Assembly (NCBI GenBank): GCA_009809945.1
Contig: WTPW01000494.1
Location: 313,317 to 377,316 of the forward strand
Source: Gigaspora margarita
Lineage: Eukaryota; Glomeromycota; Glomeromycetes; Diversisporales; Gigasporaceae
Direction of reading: 5' to 3'
Length of the DNA: 64,000 nt
The translations under genes and the position numbers were made by a program. This document shows positions 11,730 through 22,845 of this stretch, in pieces. The notes under the pieces were generated by a model, which was given only the letters and a program-made list of their open reading frames with translations, made no database searches and had not been told where the DNA came from. The number at the start of each line of letters is the position of its first letter. The stretch's first letter is position 1.

Positions 11730-12183
11730 TTCACTGGTGGTGACAGTCTCATACCAATAAGAATCCAAGATTGTGTATAATGTTACACCTGACTAGTAAC
11801 ATGAAAACAAAGTAAAAAATGCTATTTTCAAAAATATCATGATAACTTAAAATTGTGACTATGAAACTACTCTTTTTCCTACAAAAAAAATTTCTGTGAA
11901 CTTTACTATATACTTAGGGCCATGATATTAATTATCTGATTATTTTTTATTAGAGGCCTACCCCCCTTCCCCTTTCTTAATATAGATTTGGTCAGGTTCC
12001 TAAATATAATTTCAACATTTTTTACCTCCCTCCCCCCTAAAAAATAACCTGATTTTTGTCACTCCCCTTACCTCTAGCACTAACCCTTTCTCTAACTATA
12101 CCCTAACCCTAACAATAATAAATTTGTATGTATTTAGATTTGTTTTGGTTGTATGTTATACAGAGGAGTGCCACTGCCAATAA
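11730..12183. mobile_element. MITE with shared CCTAACCCT core, carrying a nested MITE
   Basis: The imperfect inverted ends are 'ttcactggtggtgacagtc' and, from the right, 'ttattggcagtggcactcc'. The interior has the core common to many elements here: 'atgaaactactctttttcct', 'aaaatttctgtgaactttac', then 'ctaactataccctaaccct'. The core is interrupted at 11,917-12,068 by an independent small element. Confidence 0.6.
11917..12068. mobile_element. 150-bp MITE, copy 1 of 4 (GGGCC...CCCCTTA family)
   Basis: TA lies on both sides (11,915-11,916 and 12,069-12,070). Shared landmarks are 'ctgattattttttattag', 'aggcctaccccc', 'atttggtcaggttc', and 'aaaaataacctgattttt'. Other copies are at 45,210-45,358 (inverted), 56,371-56,504 (inverted, diverged) and 61,204-61,354. 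The terminal repeats are short and imperfect. Confidence 0.8.
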
Positions 12184-12828
12184 CAAACAAATTTTTCTTT
12201 ATTTAAAGTAAAATTTTAAAAAATTCTTATTACCACATTTTTGTAACATGTGTACTCTCCTGTAGGCTGTACTCTTTAGTAATTTTGAATACCAAATCTT
12301 GGTTTATACCCAGTTAGTGCTCCTATAGACCAGACTCAAACCAGATTTTAGTCAAGTCTAAGTCTTGTCTGATTTTTAGACCAGATTCAGACTTTATATT
12401 TAGACTTTTTAGTCAAGATTGCTTTGGTCCAGGTCTGGTCTGAAGTTTGCAGATTGGTCTAAATCTAAATATATTTATATATATTTTTTGGTACTAAACA
12501 AGTTTACTTAGTACATTAAGTTCGAATTAATTAATAAAATTTTGTGAATAATATAATTTTATAGAAATTTATTAATTAAATTCTATAAATCTTATTATTC
12601 ACAAAATTTTACTAATTAATTCTAATTTAATGCTCTAAATAATTTGTTCAGCACCTAAAAATACATTAAATTGGTAGTATTCTTTATATTTTATTTGAAA
12701 TTTAGAGAATAGATGCATGATTTTGAATTTTTAATCAAAAAATAAAATTTAAGCATCTTTTCTCCAAATTTCAAGTAAAATAAAATCAAACAACTAATTT
12801 AGTGTATTTTTAGGTTCTGAACAAGTTT

Positions 12829-13332
12829 TTTTTTAACTTGTACCAGTTGCTTATATGTGCTTATATTTTATTAATTATTAATTAACAAGTATATATATTA
12901 GCTATTTCTACATAGTGCTACATCTGGCTTGCTCTATTTCAGACTATCCAAATGCCTAGTAGGCACTGAGTATTTGTCCTTCTAGCACCACTTTCAATCA
13001 GCCAGGTCATATATCAGTACAATCAGATGACACCTCGAAACATCTATGCTATGAGTTCATTAGTATCTTCTCAGACTTAGGCCTTGCATTACATCTCATG
13101 ACTTCAGTTAATCCAAATTGGGTTCTAACTCATTTCATTTCACTGCTACAGATTTGATAATTGCAACTGCCCAATTAAGTCTATTTATAGATGTCCTAAG
13201 TCCCTGTCTTTCCATGGTATTTTAGTTCACTAACTAGCTGGTTTCTTCTATTTTGCCTCTAGGGAATTTGAACTAGCAACCTTCAATTTGCAACCTGGGA
13301 GCATAACTACTATGCTATTAGCCTGCAGGTCA
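12829..13332 (-). mobile_element. SINE with tRNA-like head, copy 2
   Basis: On the minus strand the head starts at about 13,332. It has an A-box-like 'ctaatagcatagtagtt' and a B-box-like 'ttgctagttcaaattcc', the pattern of a tRNA-derived polymerase III promoter. The tail ends in a T run on the plus strand (12,826-12,834), that is, an A tail. The flanks 'ttctgaacaagttt' (12,815-12,828) and 'ttctaaacaagttt' (13,333-13,346) form a 14-bp target duplication with one difference. The head aligns with that of the SINE at 45,835-46,632. Confidence 0.7.
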
Positions 13333-13638
13333 TTCTAAACAAGTTTACTTTATGTGTTAAGTTAGAATTATTAGTAAAATTTTGTGAATTATAAGATTTT
13401 TTGGAATTTTATTAATAAAATTCTATAAAATCTTATTATTCACAAAATTTTATTAAATAATTCTAACTAAATGCACCAAGTAAACTTGTTTAGTATCTAA
13501 AAATACACTAAATTAGTAGGGTTAATTTTATTTTACTTGAAATTTGAAGAAAAGATACTTAAATTTGACTTTATTAATCAAAAATCCAAAATTATATATC
13601 TATTCTTCAAATTTTAAGTAAAAAATAATTTTGCCAAG

Positions 13639-14500
13639 TAAGTTAAAAAACAACTTAGCCTTCAAAGTAATACTGGAAGCAAGAAAGCTAAATATTAGCT
13701 TTAGATCAGAAGAATTGGAGAAGTTCTGCAAATTAGAAGAGACAGAAACAGAAATCACAAGTTTGTTAAAAGAAACAGATCTACAATCATTTTTAAGAGA
13801 CAAAAAGCTATATCTCTTTCTATTAGAGCAAACTATAGATACAAAAGGTGAAAGAATGTTATCATAGAAGCAAATCAGGCATTTAAAAGGTTTAACAGCA
13901 AAGAAAAGAGTACCAAATTGGTATAAAAGTCTCAAAAAGGACTTAATAACAGATGCTTCGAACAGAAAATTAAAAGTTCTACTAGAAATAGAAAACCTGA
14001 CATATATAAAGGCTGACCTAGGAAAGATAAGTGAGGATAAAAGAAAGTGAGAGTGGCTAGTTTTTGGAAATGCAATAGCCAAACCAGAAATCAGAAGAAT
14101 CGCTAAAAAGAAAACCTTATGTGAGTTCCTGATAGAACATTGGACCCAAAACTCAGTGAATGAGCAAGGCCTTACTATACTTAAAAAGTGTAAGGGCTGT
14201 GATTTAGCAGAAGAGGAAACAGACAGCTCTCTCTTGTGCCATACAAGGAAAAAGGTGAAGGGAGTTAAATAAACACTAAGCAGAAATTGGATAGAAAATT
14301 GCAATGCTTCTAGAGAGAAATACAGGAAGATAAGTGTGCCCTGGGAGAATATAGCAAAAAAATATCCTGAAACTCAGAAGGCAGAAGAAAGAAATATGAG
14401 TGAAATACCAATATGTATACTAACTAAAGACATACTACTGGCTAATATTAGTGGACAAGAAGTAATAGAAGAGTTAGGTGCTATTAGAAAAAAAATCAGT
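13639..14500 (+). pseudogene. LINE post-RT segment (truncated)
   Basis: Charged, helical coding sequence of the region between RT and RNase H. It starts within the truncated element and runs in frame to 13,867 (EARKLNISFRSEELEKFCKL), then in pieces to about 14,500. A C-x2-C motif (KCKGCDLAEEE, about 14,187) corresponds to the CRHCALNQ motif of the other LINE at about 5,320. The call rests on position and on that match. Confidence 0.6.
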
Positions 14501-14512
14501 TCATGAAAGAAG

Positions 14513-14960
14513 ATCATAGCCTTCAAAGATGGTTCCTTATCGAAGTCAGATGAAAAAGAAGAAACCCGGATGGGTGTAGGGTGGCTAGCTTGGAATGATA
14601 AAGGTACACAAACAGAACATAACAGAGTGACCTTTTGCTATAGTTTGAAAGAATGGTCTTTATCAACTCGAGCAGAGTTAGGGGCAATCTGGACCCTACT
14701 TTTGGTAGCTTCCAAAGGTGCACACATACAAATACATACAGATAGCTTTGCAGCCATACAAGCGATTAATAAAACAGAGAAAACAAAGAAGCTACGAAGT
14801 TGTCTGAAAATGCAAAATGCAAGTTTGTTATAGCAAATTAATCAAGTTTTGATGCTGAATAAATTAAAAGTGAAATTCCACAAAGTCAAAGGCATAGTGG
14901 AATCGCAGAAAACAAAAAAGCTAATAAACTTGTGAAGAAAGGAGCAGAAGTTCTAGGCTT
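14513..14960 (+). pseudogene. LINE RNase H (truncated copy)
   Basis: AFKDGSLS holds the first catalytic Asp. It is followed by MGVGWLAWND, the Glu in TRAELGAIW, and the Asp in HTDSFAAIQ. A stop at 14,834 interrupts. Further on, HSGIAENKKANKLVKKG is read after a one-base loss; the last Asp of the family (usually A-D-K/R) is Asn. The order matches the RNase H of the larger LINE. Confidence 0.8.
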
Positions 14961-15247
14961 CTAGCTGTCAGATGGCCTTGGATGAAAATGCAACAAGTGG
15001 TCCCTTATTGAAAGAATTTTATAATTGATAGTCTGATTAAGAAATTTATGAATCAGGAAGTTTTAGCAATACAAGATGCGGAATGGTTAGGTTTAGAAAG
15101 ATTTGAGAGAAAAAATTTTAAAAAAGAGGAGGTAATATAGATTGGAAGGAAACAAAGAGATTTATTGAAAGGTATAAGGGTTGACATTGTACAGACAGAG
15201 AAAAACACAGGGAATGGATATTCAGAACAAAGTGCCTCAATGGTCTA

Positions 15248-15466
15248 TTGCCAACAATAGCAGAACTCAAAACAAGGAGGCCAGACCTATACAAAACGGA
15301 CATATGTGCAATCTGTCAGCTGGAGCCTGAAACACTAGAACACTTCGCAAGATGTAATGATTACCAGGAGATTTGGAACTTAATAGAAGAAGAAACAAGT
15401 GAAGAAATCGAAAGACTACTTGAAGAAAACTCAGGTGCTTCAGCAAACATAGCATTAGAAGAATAG
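15248..15466 (+). pseudogene. LINE zinc-finger region (truncated copy)
   Basis: A frame of 72 codons with LPTIAELKTRRPDLY, then the finger ICAICQLEPETLEHFARC (C-x2-C ... H-x3-C spacing) and an acidic helix. It corresponds to the 3,813-4,262 segment of the larger LINE. The remainder of the C-terminal tail (15,467-15,900) is Lys-rich and broken; the rest to 16,163 looks like 3' untranslated sequence with 'aataaag' near 16,120. Confidence 0.7.
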
Positions 15467-16239
15467 ATAAGAAGAGTCTTTGGCAAAGCTGAAGAAGAAA
15501 AGAAAACCAACAGAATCATTTAATGCAAGACCTAATTTCCTGAAAATAGAAAGAAAATCTAAGTAGTAAGATAAAAGACAAAGCTCTGTTCAGAAAAGTT
15601 TTGGATGCAATGATCGAAAAGTTCAGTGTAAGTTTTCACCAGCATATTTGGAACTTCAGATACAAAATCCAAAATGCCTAAGAAAAAGAAAAGGGAATAG
15701 ACACCTCAAAGAAAAAAAAAGGGCTAAGAAGAAATTGAAGAAAAGTTGGTAGTGAGAAAGAAAACTTTGCTCCAAATAATGAAAACCAACAATGGTAGAA
15801 CAAAGTCTACTTATAAAGAAAGAGTAGTGCAATGGAGCAAGAAAACTAGTGAACTTGAACATAGACAATTTGATCACAGAGGGTTATAAACCAAGTTGGT
15901 CGTCCTGGATTAGATTCAAATATTTGAATTCGAACTCAAATAGCAAAACTGATATGGCAAGCGATTGCCAGCCAATGACAGGAGGAAACATACCCAGTAA
16001 TTTGAGGGTTCTAATTGAGGCGAATGATCACTAGGCAGGTCGCACCTGGACATAAAGTTGGGTGAGCTTTCTGTTAGAATAGAATACAAATATATACATA
16101 AATATAGTTTTATTTTTTTGTATAATAAAGTTTATAGACACAGAAGGCAGGATTGCTGAATTTTAAAAAAATAATTTTGCCAATTTGATGTATCTTAAAA
16201 ATACTAAAAATGTTTACTTAGTGTATAAAGAATTATTTA

Positions 16240-16470
16240 ATGTCACAGCTGATGCTGAAGTTGGCTGATACTGAAGCTATGGGGTCTTGATTTGAAACTA
16301 TAAGCTCTGCTAAAATCCATATATACTCTATAAATATAAATCTATATCCAAACCCTACTCTAACCCTATAAGACAAAAACAAAAAAAAATATTCAAAAAA
16401 ATTTTAAAATTTTATATCAAAATAGGTCATAGCTTCAGTATTAACCAACTTCAGCATCAGGCATGACATT
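16240..16470. mobile_element. MITE with about 43-bp inverted repeats
   Basis: Left end 'atgtcacagctgatgctgaa'; right end reversed 'aatgtcatgcctgatgctga'. The match continues through GTTGG...ATACTGAAGCTATG. TA lies at both sides (16,238-16,239; 16,471-16,472). The interior has a core of the 'aaatccatatatactc' and 'ctactctaaccctata' kind, shared with the element at 20,884-21,114. Confidence 0.8.
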
Positions 16471-16750
16471 TAATAAAAATTTGTGAATTATAAAATTTTA
16501 TAGAATTTTATTAATAAAATTTTATAAAATTTTATGATTCACAAAATTTTACTAATTAATTCTAACTTTATGCACTAAGTAAACTTGTTTAATACCAAAA
16601 ATATATTGGACTCAGATTCAGCCAGACCTAGGAGCACCAATATCTAGGTCTATAAGTATAAAAGTAATATACTTGGTATATAAAATATGTTATTTATTAA
16701 CCAAATAAATATTTGTAGATCAAAATTTCAAATTTAAAAAATAATTATTA

Positions 16751-17016
16751 GGTTTCCATAATTTGACTTGATTTGATTTGATTTGATCAAATATTTGAAC
16801 TCAAACCAAATTCAAATCCAAGATTTTCAAATCAAATCAAATTCAAATTATTAATAGCAATATTTGATTTGATTTGAAAATTTATATTAAAAGTTCAAAT
16901 TCAAATCAAATTCAAATTCAGAATTTCAAATTCAAATCAAATTCAAATCCAAACTTTCAAATCAAATCAAATTCAAATAAGCAAAATAATTGATTTGATT
17001 TGAATTTGAGGAACCC
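16751..17016. mobile_element. TA-flanked MITE filled with TTTGATT/AATCAAA repeats
   Basis: Ends 'ggtttccataatttgac' and, reversed, 'gggttcctcaaattcaa', with TA on both sides (16,749-16,750; 17,017-17,018). Nearly the whole interior is made of 'gatttgatttgaa' and its complement in alternating blocks, giving strong self-complementarity. No coding potential. Confidence 0.75.
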
Positions 17017-17047
17017 TAATAATTATACTGTTAATACAAATTTATTA

Positions 17048-17459
17048 AATATGGTGCCAATGGCTTTAACTCTGGAATCACGTGACTTTGTTCACTTTTT
17101 CTGAAGATCATGTGATACAGGATAAGCCAATCAAATAGCTCATTTTTCTTTTTTTCTTTTTTTTTTTTAGAGAGCAAATTTTTATTTTTGAGAAAAAATT
17201 TTTTTCTTGAGAAAAAATTTGTAAATTTTTTTTGCAGCCTGAAAGGTGAATCACGTGACTGTATTGGTGCATTCTGATTGGCTTAAATTAAAGACATATA
17301 CAAACACATTTTTGCAATTTATTAATAAATCTTTAAATTTTAAAAGGCTACTACTCTATTAGTTTAGCTTTAAATTAAAATCTAAACTACAAGTTTATTC
17401 TTTAGATCATAAAGAACAAAACTTGTAGACAGAGTTAAAGCCATCTGTACCATATTTAC
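17048..17459. mobile_element. MITE with AATATGGTRC ends
   Basis: Left 'aatatggtgccaatggcttt' and the reversed right end 'aaatatggtacagatggctt' both run on into AACTCTG. A TA flanks each side (17,046-17,047; 17,460-17,461). The interior includes a poly-T tract and a CACGTGA pair (about 17,080 and 17,250). No coding potential. Confidence 0.65.
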
Positions 17460-17641
17460 TATATGTGTCTGAAAATAAGCTACCTTTATTGGGGCAAAAG
17501 GTTACTCAAAAATCAGTGATAGTTTATTTTAAAGTTAAATTGATTTTTGGTCAATCACTAATAGTTGCTAACATAGTACTTGATTTTACTATATAAATTG
17601 ATAATTGTCACTTAAGTAAACTTGTTTAGAGTATTAAAATA

Positions 17642-17964
17642 GGTGGCAATTATTTCACCAACAATCACTTAATAGACACCCCATTTCACTGACAAATTAT
17701 TTACCGACAAGTTCATTTTACTGACAGTTTATTTCACCAAAGCTCATTTTTTACTAACAAAGTAATTCTGGTCATTGTCATTAGGGTTAGGGTGGGGTCA
17801 GGGTAAAATTAGAGTTAAAGTTAGCATAATTTTTAGAAAAAAACTTGTCAGTGAAATGAGCTTTGGTAAAATGAACTGTCGGTAAAATGAACTTGTTGGT
17901 AAATAATTTTTTGTGAAATAGGATGTTTGTAAAATGATCTTTGGTAAAATAATACGGACCCAAT
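17642..17964. mobile_element. Nested MITE built of CATTTYACYGACA repeats
   Basis: TA flanks at 17,640-17,641 and 17,965-17,966. Each arm is about 110 bp and consists of 18-22-bp units of the 'tttaccgacaagttcatttt' kind, facing each other across a centre with 'ttagggttagggtgggg'. It lies within the left arm of the larger inverted-repeat element. Confidence 0.7.
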
Positions 17965-17977
17965 TAAAATATACATA

Positions 17978-18190
17978 CCATATCCTATCATAAATAAGTA
18001 CCCCTTTTTTGAAACTTTAAACTTAATTTTCTTGATACTATCTAATCAAACTTAATAAAAATTATTTATTTAAATTTTATAGATCTACAAAATTTAAATA
18101 AATAAATTTTTATTAAGTTTGATAAGATAGTTATTAAGAACGTTGAGTTTAAATTTCAAAAAAGGGGTGCTTATTCATAATAGGATATGG
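17978..18190. mobile_element. Near-perfect hairpin MITE (213 bp)
   Basis: Left arm starts 'ccatatcctatcataaataa'; the reversed right arm starts 'ccatatcctattatgaataa'. The arms are about 100 bp each and almost meet at 'tatagatctaca'. TA flanks at 17,976-17,977 and 18,191-18,192. Confidence 0.85.
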
Positions 18191-19009
18191 TATACTAAAA
18201 TTTTAATTAAATTTTAAAAACTTTTTATTATTAATTTTAATTTTTAAATTATATTTTTTTAAAAAATTTTAATTATTTTATTGAGTAAAAAATTAAAAGT
18301 TAACTCCTATCTGCATGTAAACTAGTAAAAAATTATGTGATTTTTATTATTAAATTTTGTCTTTTTGGGAATCTGGCATTTTCCTAAGGGTAAATTGATT
18401 TTGTACTAAATAAACCTCCTTTGTGTGCATAACAAATATTGTAGAAGAGAAAAATATGAGCATTAAAATTAGCACAGTAAATGTAGGCATATTTGTCTTC
18501 ATGACTATATAATATAAACAAAGAAGTAAACAAATAGTCGTAAAGACAAAATACCTATATTTTATAATCCACTAAGCTAATTTTAATGTTTCAACTACCA
18601 TTATGCTTGTAATTATCACCTTTACAACTTTTGTTATGCATATGAAAAAGGTTTTACTTAGTACAAAATTGATTTATCCTTAGGAAATACCAGATTTCAA
18701 CAAAGGCAAAAATTATATAGTAAATATATTCCTGCAGTTTACTATTTTTTTTACTAGTTCACACATAGATCATAAATTAAATAATAAAATGTTTTTGAAT
18801 CTTGCTAAAAAATTTTAGAACATATGTATATTGAACTTCTAAATAAGCTTACTTAAGTGATAATAATAAATTTACATAGTAGAATTTGGACTTTACTATG
18901 TAGCAACTATTGTTAATTGAGTGGTAGCTTATTTTTAGACCAAAGACATTTTTGAGTTTTTGACCATAAAAAGGTAGCTTGTTTTAGATAGTAGCCTATT
19001 TTGAACATG

Positions 19010-19605
19010 TATAGTAGAGTGTGATTTTATAGAAAGTAATTTTATATAGATGTTATATGATTGGTTAACAAAAAAATGTGATAGTAACTATAAAGTAATT
19101 GTGCCTATATAATGGAATAAACAATATAAAAAAGGTTAGTAAAAAAAAGATGATTATATTGGTTTTGTGACTATAGAGGAGGTAACTATAAAAATGGATA
19201 ACTGTAGTTAGACATGTAATATTCTATTAAAATTTAATATAAGTAGAGTTATTAATAGGCATTACAAATTGCAGATTTTTTATTGTTATTAATACACTAT
19301 TATTAAAACAAAAATTATATTTATTAAAATAATTAATTAAATAAGTAGAATACTATTTTTTTAAATTGATCCATGTTTAGCTCTACAATAAAATAGAAAT
19401 ATTTTTTTTATTATTTTTATAAAATATTTAGAAAGCTAATAATTAATATTCTTAGTTATAATTATTAATATTTTTTATTTTTTTAAAAAAAAATTCAAAA
19501 TAGCTCTATTTCAGTATAAAGCTAGTTTGAGCTTCAATTTATTTATAAGCTTATTATTTGATTAATAATTTATTTAAATAAATATAATTTTATTTTGCTT
19601 ATTTA
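19010..19605. other. AT-rich DNA with Tc1/pogo-like fragments
   Basis: No gene. Blocks such as 'gtgactatagaggaggtaac' and 'ggataactgtag' (about 19,175-19,215) resemble ends of the CTCTATA-type elements, but the partner end is unclear. The rest is AT-rich low-complexity DNA. Confidence 0.4.
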
Positions 19606-19767
19606 CAGTTGTACTCCTTTGTAAAAAATATGTAATTATAAAAATTTTATTATAGTGTGATTATATAGAAGTATTTTTATAACTTTATTAATGAAAATTT
19701 TCAAAATTTAATGTAATTATAAAGAGTTTGTAATTATATAAAAAGTGATTATAGAGGAGTACAACTA
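19606..19767. mobile_element. Short Tc1/pogo-like MITE
   Basis: Left 'cagttgtactcctttgtaa'; right reversed 'tagttgtactcctctataat'. TA at 19,604-19,605 and 19,768-19,769. The interior is AT-rich with 'gtgattatatagaag' subterminal words as in the other elements of this kind. Confidence 0.65.
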
Positions 19768-19790
19768 TATATTGGGTTCCGGGTTTACTA

Positions 19791-20114
19791 AAGTGCACCT
19801 ATGGTGTTGAACACCATGTTACACAAAACTATTAGAATAGCCAATCAAAATTTAAGATCAGGTGTAACATAAAATTTTGTTTATTTTTTAAAAAAATGTT
19901 CATAACTTAAAATTTGCTTATGAAACCGCCTTTGGGGCTCTAATAAAAAAAATTCCTTGCTAAATTTTGTATATACTAATGCCCCAATAAAATCCCAGGC
20001 CTCACTCTAACCCTAAAGTAATTAAAATTTATTTTTGTTTTATTTTTTTTTATTTTTGTTACACGAATTTGCAAATCTAATTTACCTATAGTGTTCAACA
20101 CCATAGGTGCACTT
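19791..20114. mobile_element. MITE with AAGTGCACCTATGGTGTTGAACAC ends, shared core
   Basis: Both ends read 'aagtgcacctatggtgttga' inward with only small differences, and TA lies on each side (19,789-19,790; 20,115-20,116). The interior contains the common core: 'catgaaaccgcctttggggc'-like words, a 'ttccttgctaaattttgtat' block, and 'cactctaaccctaaag'. A relative with similar ends is at 41,207-41,633. Confidence 0.85.
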
Positions 20115-20171
20115 TATAATAATTGTTGGGTTCTGTTTATAATATTATTTGTAAATAATAAATTATTGTGT

Positions 20172-20523
20172 ACATTTATTCATTGCATAGTGTGACATAA
20201 CTTATATGTCACTTTTACATAATCGACCAATTAAAATTTAAATCATGTATAATATAGCATGATCAGAAAATTTCAAAACAAAAAGTTTGTTTTGTCAAAA
20301 TCAGTCATAACTCAAAGTTTAGTATATGAAACTACTCTTTAAGTTTTAACCAAAAAATTTCTTGCAAAATTTTACTATAAAACACCCCTTCCCTACCTAA
20401 ACACTACTCTTAGCTCACCCTAACCCTAACTAAAAAAAAATAGGTTATTTTTTAGTTGTTTTGATTTTATGTTACATGTGATCTTATGATCTGCAACAGA
20501 TGTGACAAAATCACATATGCATT
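20172..20523. mobile_element. MITE with TGCATAGTGTGACA-type ends, shared core
   Basis: Ends 'cattgcatagtgtgaca' and, reversed, 'acaatgcatatgtgattttg'. The interior core is well preserved: 'tatgaaactactctttaagt', 'atttcttgcaaaattttact', 'gctcaccctaaccctaact'. Closest relative in the window: 23,745-24,205, which shares 'atgatcagaaaat' and 'gttttgtcaaaa' blocks. Confidence 0.7.
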
Positions 20524-20779
20524 GTATAAATTCTCTCTAAATTATTATACAATATTTTATATTGTCAAGTAACTTAAAATAAAAAAAACTTAAAACAATT
20601 TTTAATACTATTAAGGTTTTGTTTTTAGGATTTTGAGTATCAGGATTTTAAGTATTGGAATACTAAAATAAAATTACTATAGGAAATCTATAATTCTGTC
20701 TACTAAAACAGGATATTACTAGCGTACAGTAAAATTAATTGTAGAAATATTTTTAAAATTGATCTATAATTCTACAATA

Positions 20780-21465
20780 CAGTATGATTGTTTTATCTAA
20801 AGTACAATCAGACCTTTATATAAGCAGTGCCACAAATAAAATACCTTTCTAAATGCATATTTTTGTCTTGTTTGTAAATAATAATTGTTCACTGATTATA
20901 ATAAAATCAGATTATAATGAAATTTAGGGTCTCAATTTAAAAATATAAGCACTACTAAAATCTACCTATACTCTTTTTTAAATAAACCTAACCCTAAAAC
21001 CTAACTTAACTATAAAAAAAAATCTAACAAAAAAGGCCCAAAAAAATTTTAAAAATCGGTCATAAAATAAGTCAAATTTCATTATAATCCGATTTCATTA
21101 TAATCTGTCACAATAATTAATGCTAAATGCATGTTCTATATTCTGTAAATGTACATTTTCTCAAAATGATTTTATATTCAACTATTTCTCTAAATGCATA
21201 TAGCTAGCCAAATTTTAGTATTTACAGTTTTAGTATGTTATACAAACTTATTTTAAAGCTGCAATTTAATTGGCTCTCCCTAAATGCACATTTTAGGCTT
21301 GTCTGTACACATTGTGTTTATAAAGGTTTTACTATAGTGGTTTATCTAAAGTAGCTACTCTATATACTAAAGTTGCACTTTGGTTAAAATTACAACTTAA
21401 TGAATGCATAAAAATCTAATTTTAGAAACTTAATTTTAGCCAGGTGTACTTTAGATAAATTGCTG
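20780..21465. mobile_element. Inverted-repeat element with TTTATCTAAAGTAC ends
   Basis: Left 'cagtatgattgttttatcta' and reversed right 'cagcaatttatctaaagtac' share ATCTAAAGTAC. Subterminal blocks with 'ctaaatgcata' recur near 20,850, 21,120, 21,190 and 21,275. TA is present on the left but not clear on the right. Contains the nested element at 20,884-21,114. Confidence 0.5.
20884..21114. mobile_element. MITE with ATTGTGACAGATTATAATGAAAT ends
   Basis: Left 'attgttcactgattataata' and reversed right 'attgtgacagattataatga', both continuing into AATCRGATTATAATGAAATTT, about 42 bp. The interior is a core of the 'taaaatctacctatactc' and 'aacctaaccctaaaacc' kind. The element at 39,659-39,884 has similar ends. 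Confidence 0.75.
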
Positions 21466-22422
21466 TTTTAGATATAACAGGTTAAGAATTGATAAATTTG
21501 GTAATTCTAAGTGTTGAAGTAATTTTTATAGTTTTATAAGTATGAAATTGTAGAATTACTAAGCATTAATAATTTTGTAATTTTACAATTCTATACTTGT
21601 AAATTGTAGAATTAACAATCATATTATATACAAAAATTATATTTTTGATATTTATAATTCAAATTTAGAATTTTGCAATTTATTTAAAAATTTTAATTAG
21701 GTTACTATCACATGTCTTATTGTGGTCAATAAGTTTGAAGTTATAAACATTTCATTTATTTGGTTGGTAGCCCAAATCCCACAATTTTTAATAAATCAAA
21801 ATTTGCTATAAATAATAAGCTACAAGGGTACAGTATTAGTAAATTAATAAATATAAATTTTAACTAAGTTTTAATACTTAAAGTTTCTAATAAGAATTCA
21901 AAATATAAAGACTAAATTCAAAAATTTAACATTTATACTAACCTATTCAATAAATTTTTTAAAATATAATTTATTTAATAACTTATTTAAATGTAATTCT
22001 TAAAAGAAAATTTTTATCTTTTGATTCTAATTATATTTTAAATCTACTTAATCTTAATTTTAAAGCCAATTTATTTATTATGATAGCTCTATTTAATTAT
22101 AATCTTAAAAAGTGAAAAATCAATTTCTTGCTCATTAAATAAAAATTAATCAACTAATTGATTTATATAACAACTATGTTTAACATGTTTAATTGCATGT
22201 GTTTAGAAAATAATTTATCAAATATCAAAATGTTTAATTTAATTACTTTTAAAATAACTAGCTAGCACACTTTATACTTGATAAAGTATAAAAGTATACA
22301 AATTTAGAATTTTGTGTTGAATATATATTATTTTAGATATAATTTATTAATTTATTACTATTAAATAGATATATCATATCTGATATAGAATTTTGTATTG
22401 AATATATATTATATTAGCTATA
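21466..22422. other. AT-rich intergenic DNA
   Basis: No gene or clear element. Small inverted words around 'gtaattctaagtg' and 'ttgtagaattac' occur near 21,500-21,610. The rest is low-complexity AT. Confidence 0.5.
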
Positions 22423-22602
22423 CAATTTTCTCTCTTTATAATCACCTCACATATAATTACATATTTATAATTTGAGCCCAATTACTATTTAATATTAATT
22501 AAAAACCTTTATATAAGCACATAATCACATCTCTTTATAAGAACATTTTTTTAAAAAAATTACTTATAGTCCCAACTGTGTAATTATAAAAAGAGAAGAC
22601 TG
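22423..22602. mobile_element. Tc1/pogo-like MITE (CTCTTTATAATCAC ends)
   Basis: Left 'caattttctctctttataat'; right reversed 'cagtcttctctttttataat'. TA on both sides (22,421-22,422; 22,603-22,604). It shares end sequence with 60,912-61,825. No coding potential. Confidence 0.75.
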
Positions 22603-22845
22603 TAAATCATAAATTTAATATTATTTAAATAGATATTGGTCATCTTATTAATGGTGATACATGAAATTAATAATTTAAAGTTTCTATATAATAAAATTTG
22701 ATTTTTTAAGAATTAAAATATAAAAAAAAATAATTATAATATTTAAGATATATATAATCTATTTATAAAAAAAATTCTATTAATTATTGATTTAAAATTT
22801 TTTAAAAATTTTAAAATTGTTTAATTTTTAAAATAGATAAGTTTA

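Larger units (their letters stand above)
13639..16163 (+). mobile_element. 5'-truncated LINE with 20-bp target duplication
   Basis: A 3' LINE fragment covering the post-RT region, RNase H, zinc finger and 3' untranslated region. It is flanked by a perfect 20-bp direct repeat, 'taaaaaaataattttgccaa', at 13,619-13,638 and 16,164-16,183. The palindromic host element continues on both sides. This is what target-primed reverse transcription with 5' truncation leaves behind. Coding frames are broken by several stops and slips. Minus-strand frames over this region are shadows. Confidence 0.85.
12314..16640. mobile_element. Composite palindromic element carrying SINE, LINE and MITE insertions
   Basis: Outer inverted ends: 'ttagtgctcctatagacc' on the left, and from the right 'ttggtgctcctaggtctgg'. 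Inside the left end are AGACCAGATT-type repeats. The body (12,475-12,828, 13,333-13,619 and 16,184-16,610) is made of long palindromes around 'aattttattaataaaatt' and 'gattttttgatcaaaaaatc' type centres, linked by 'gcactaagtaaacttgttt'. The body is interrupted by the SINE, the truncated LINE and one MITE described separately. The same palindrome family recurs at 44,440-45,830 inside an element with different ends. Confidence 0.55.
17464..19009. mobile_element. Large inverted-repeat element with nested MITEs
   Basis: Left 'tgtgtctgaaaataagctac' pairs with the reversed right end 'catgttcaaaataggctac'. Inverted similarity continues inward in blocks: 'aatagttgctaacatagtac' with 'aatagttgctacatagtaaa', 'gtcacttaagtaaactt' with 'atcacttaagtaagctt', and 'taagggtaaattgattttgt' with 'taaggataaatcaattttgt'. 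TA occurs at both ends (17,462-17,463; 19,010-19,011). Two other elements (17,642-17,964 and 17,978-18,190) sit in the left arm. No coding potential. Confidence 0.65.

Noticed and set aside
13600..14304. 234-codon minus-strand frame as a gene
   Set aside because: It is the shadow of the plus-strand LINE fragment, whose RNase H and zinc-finger motifs and target duplication set the true strand.
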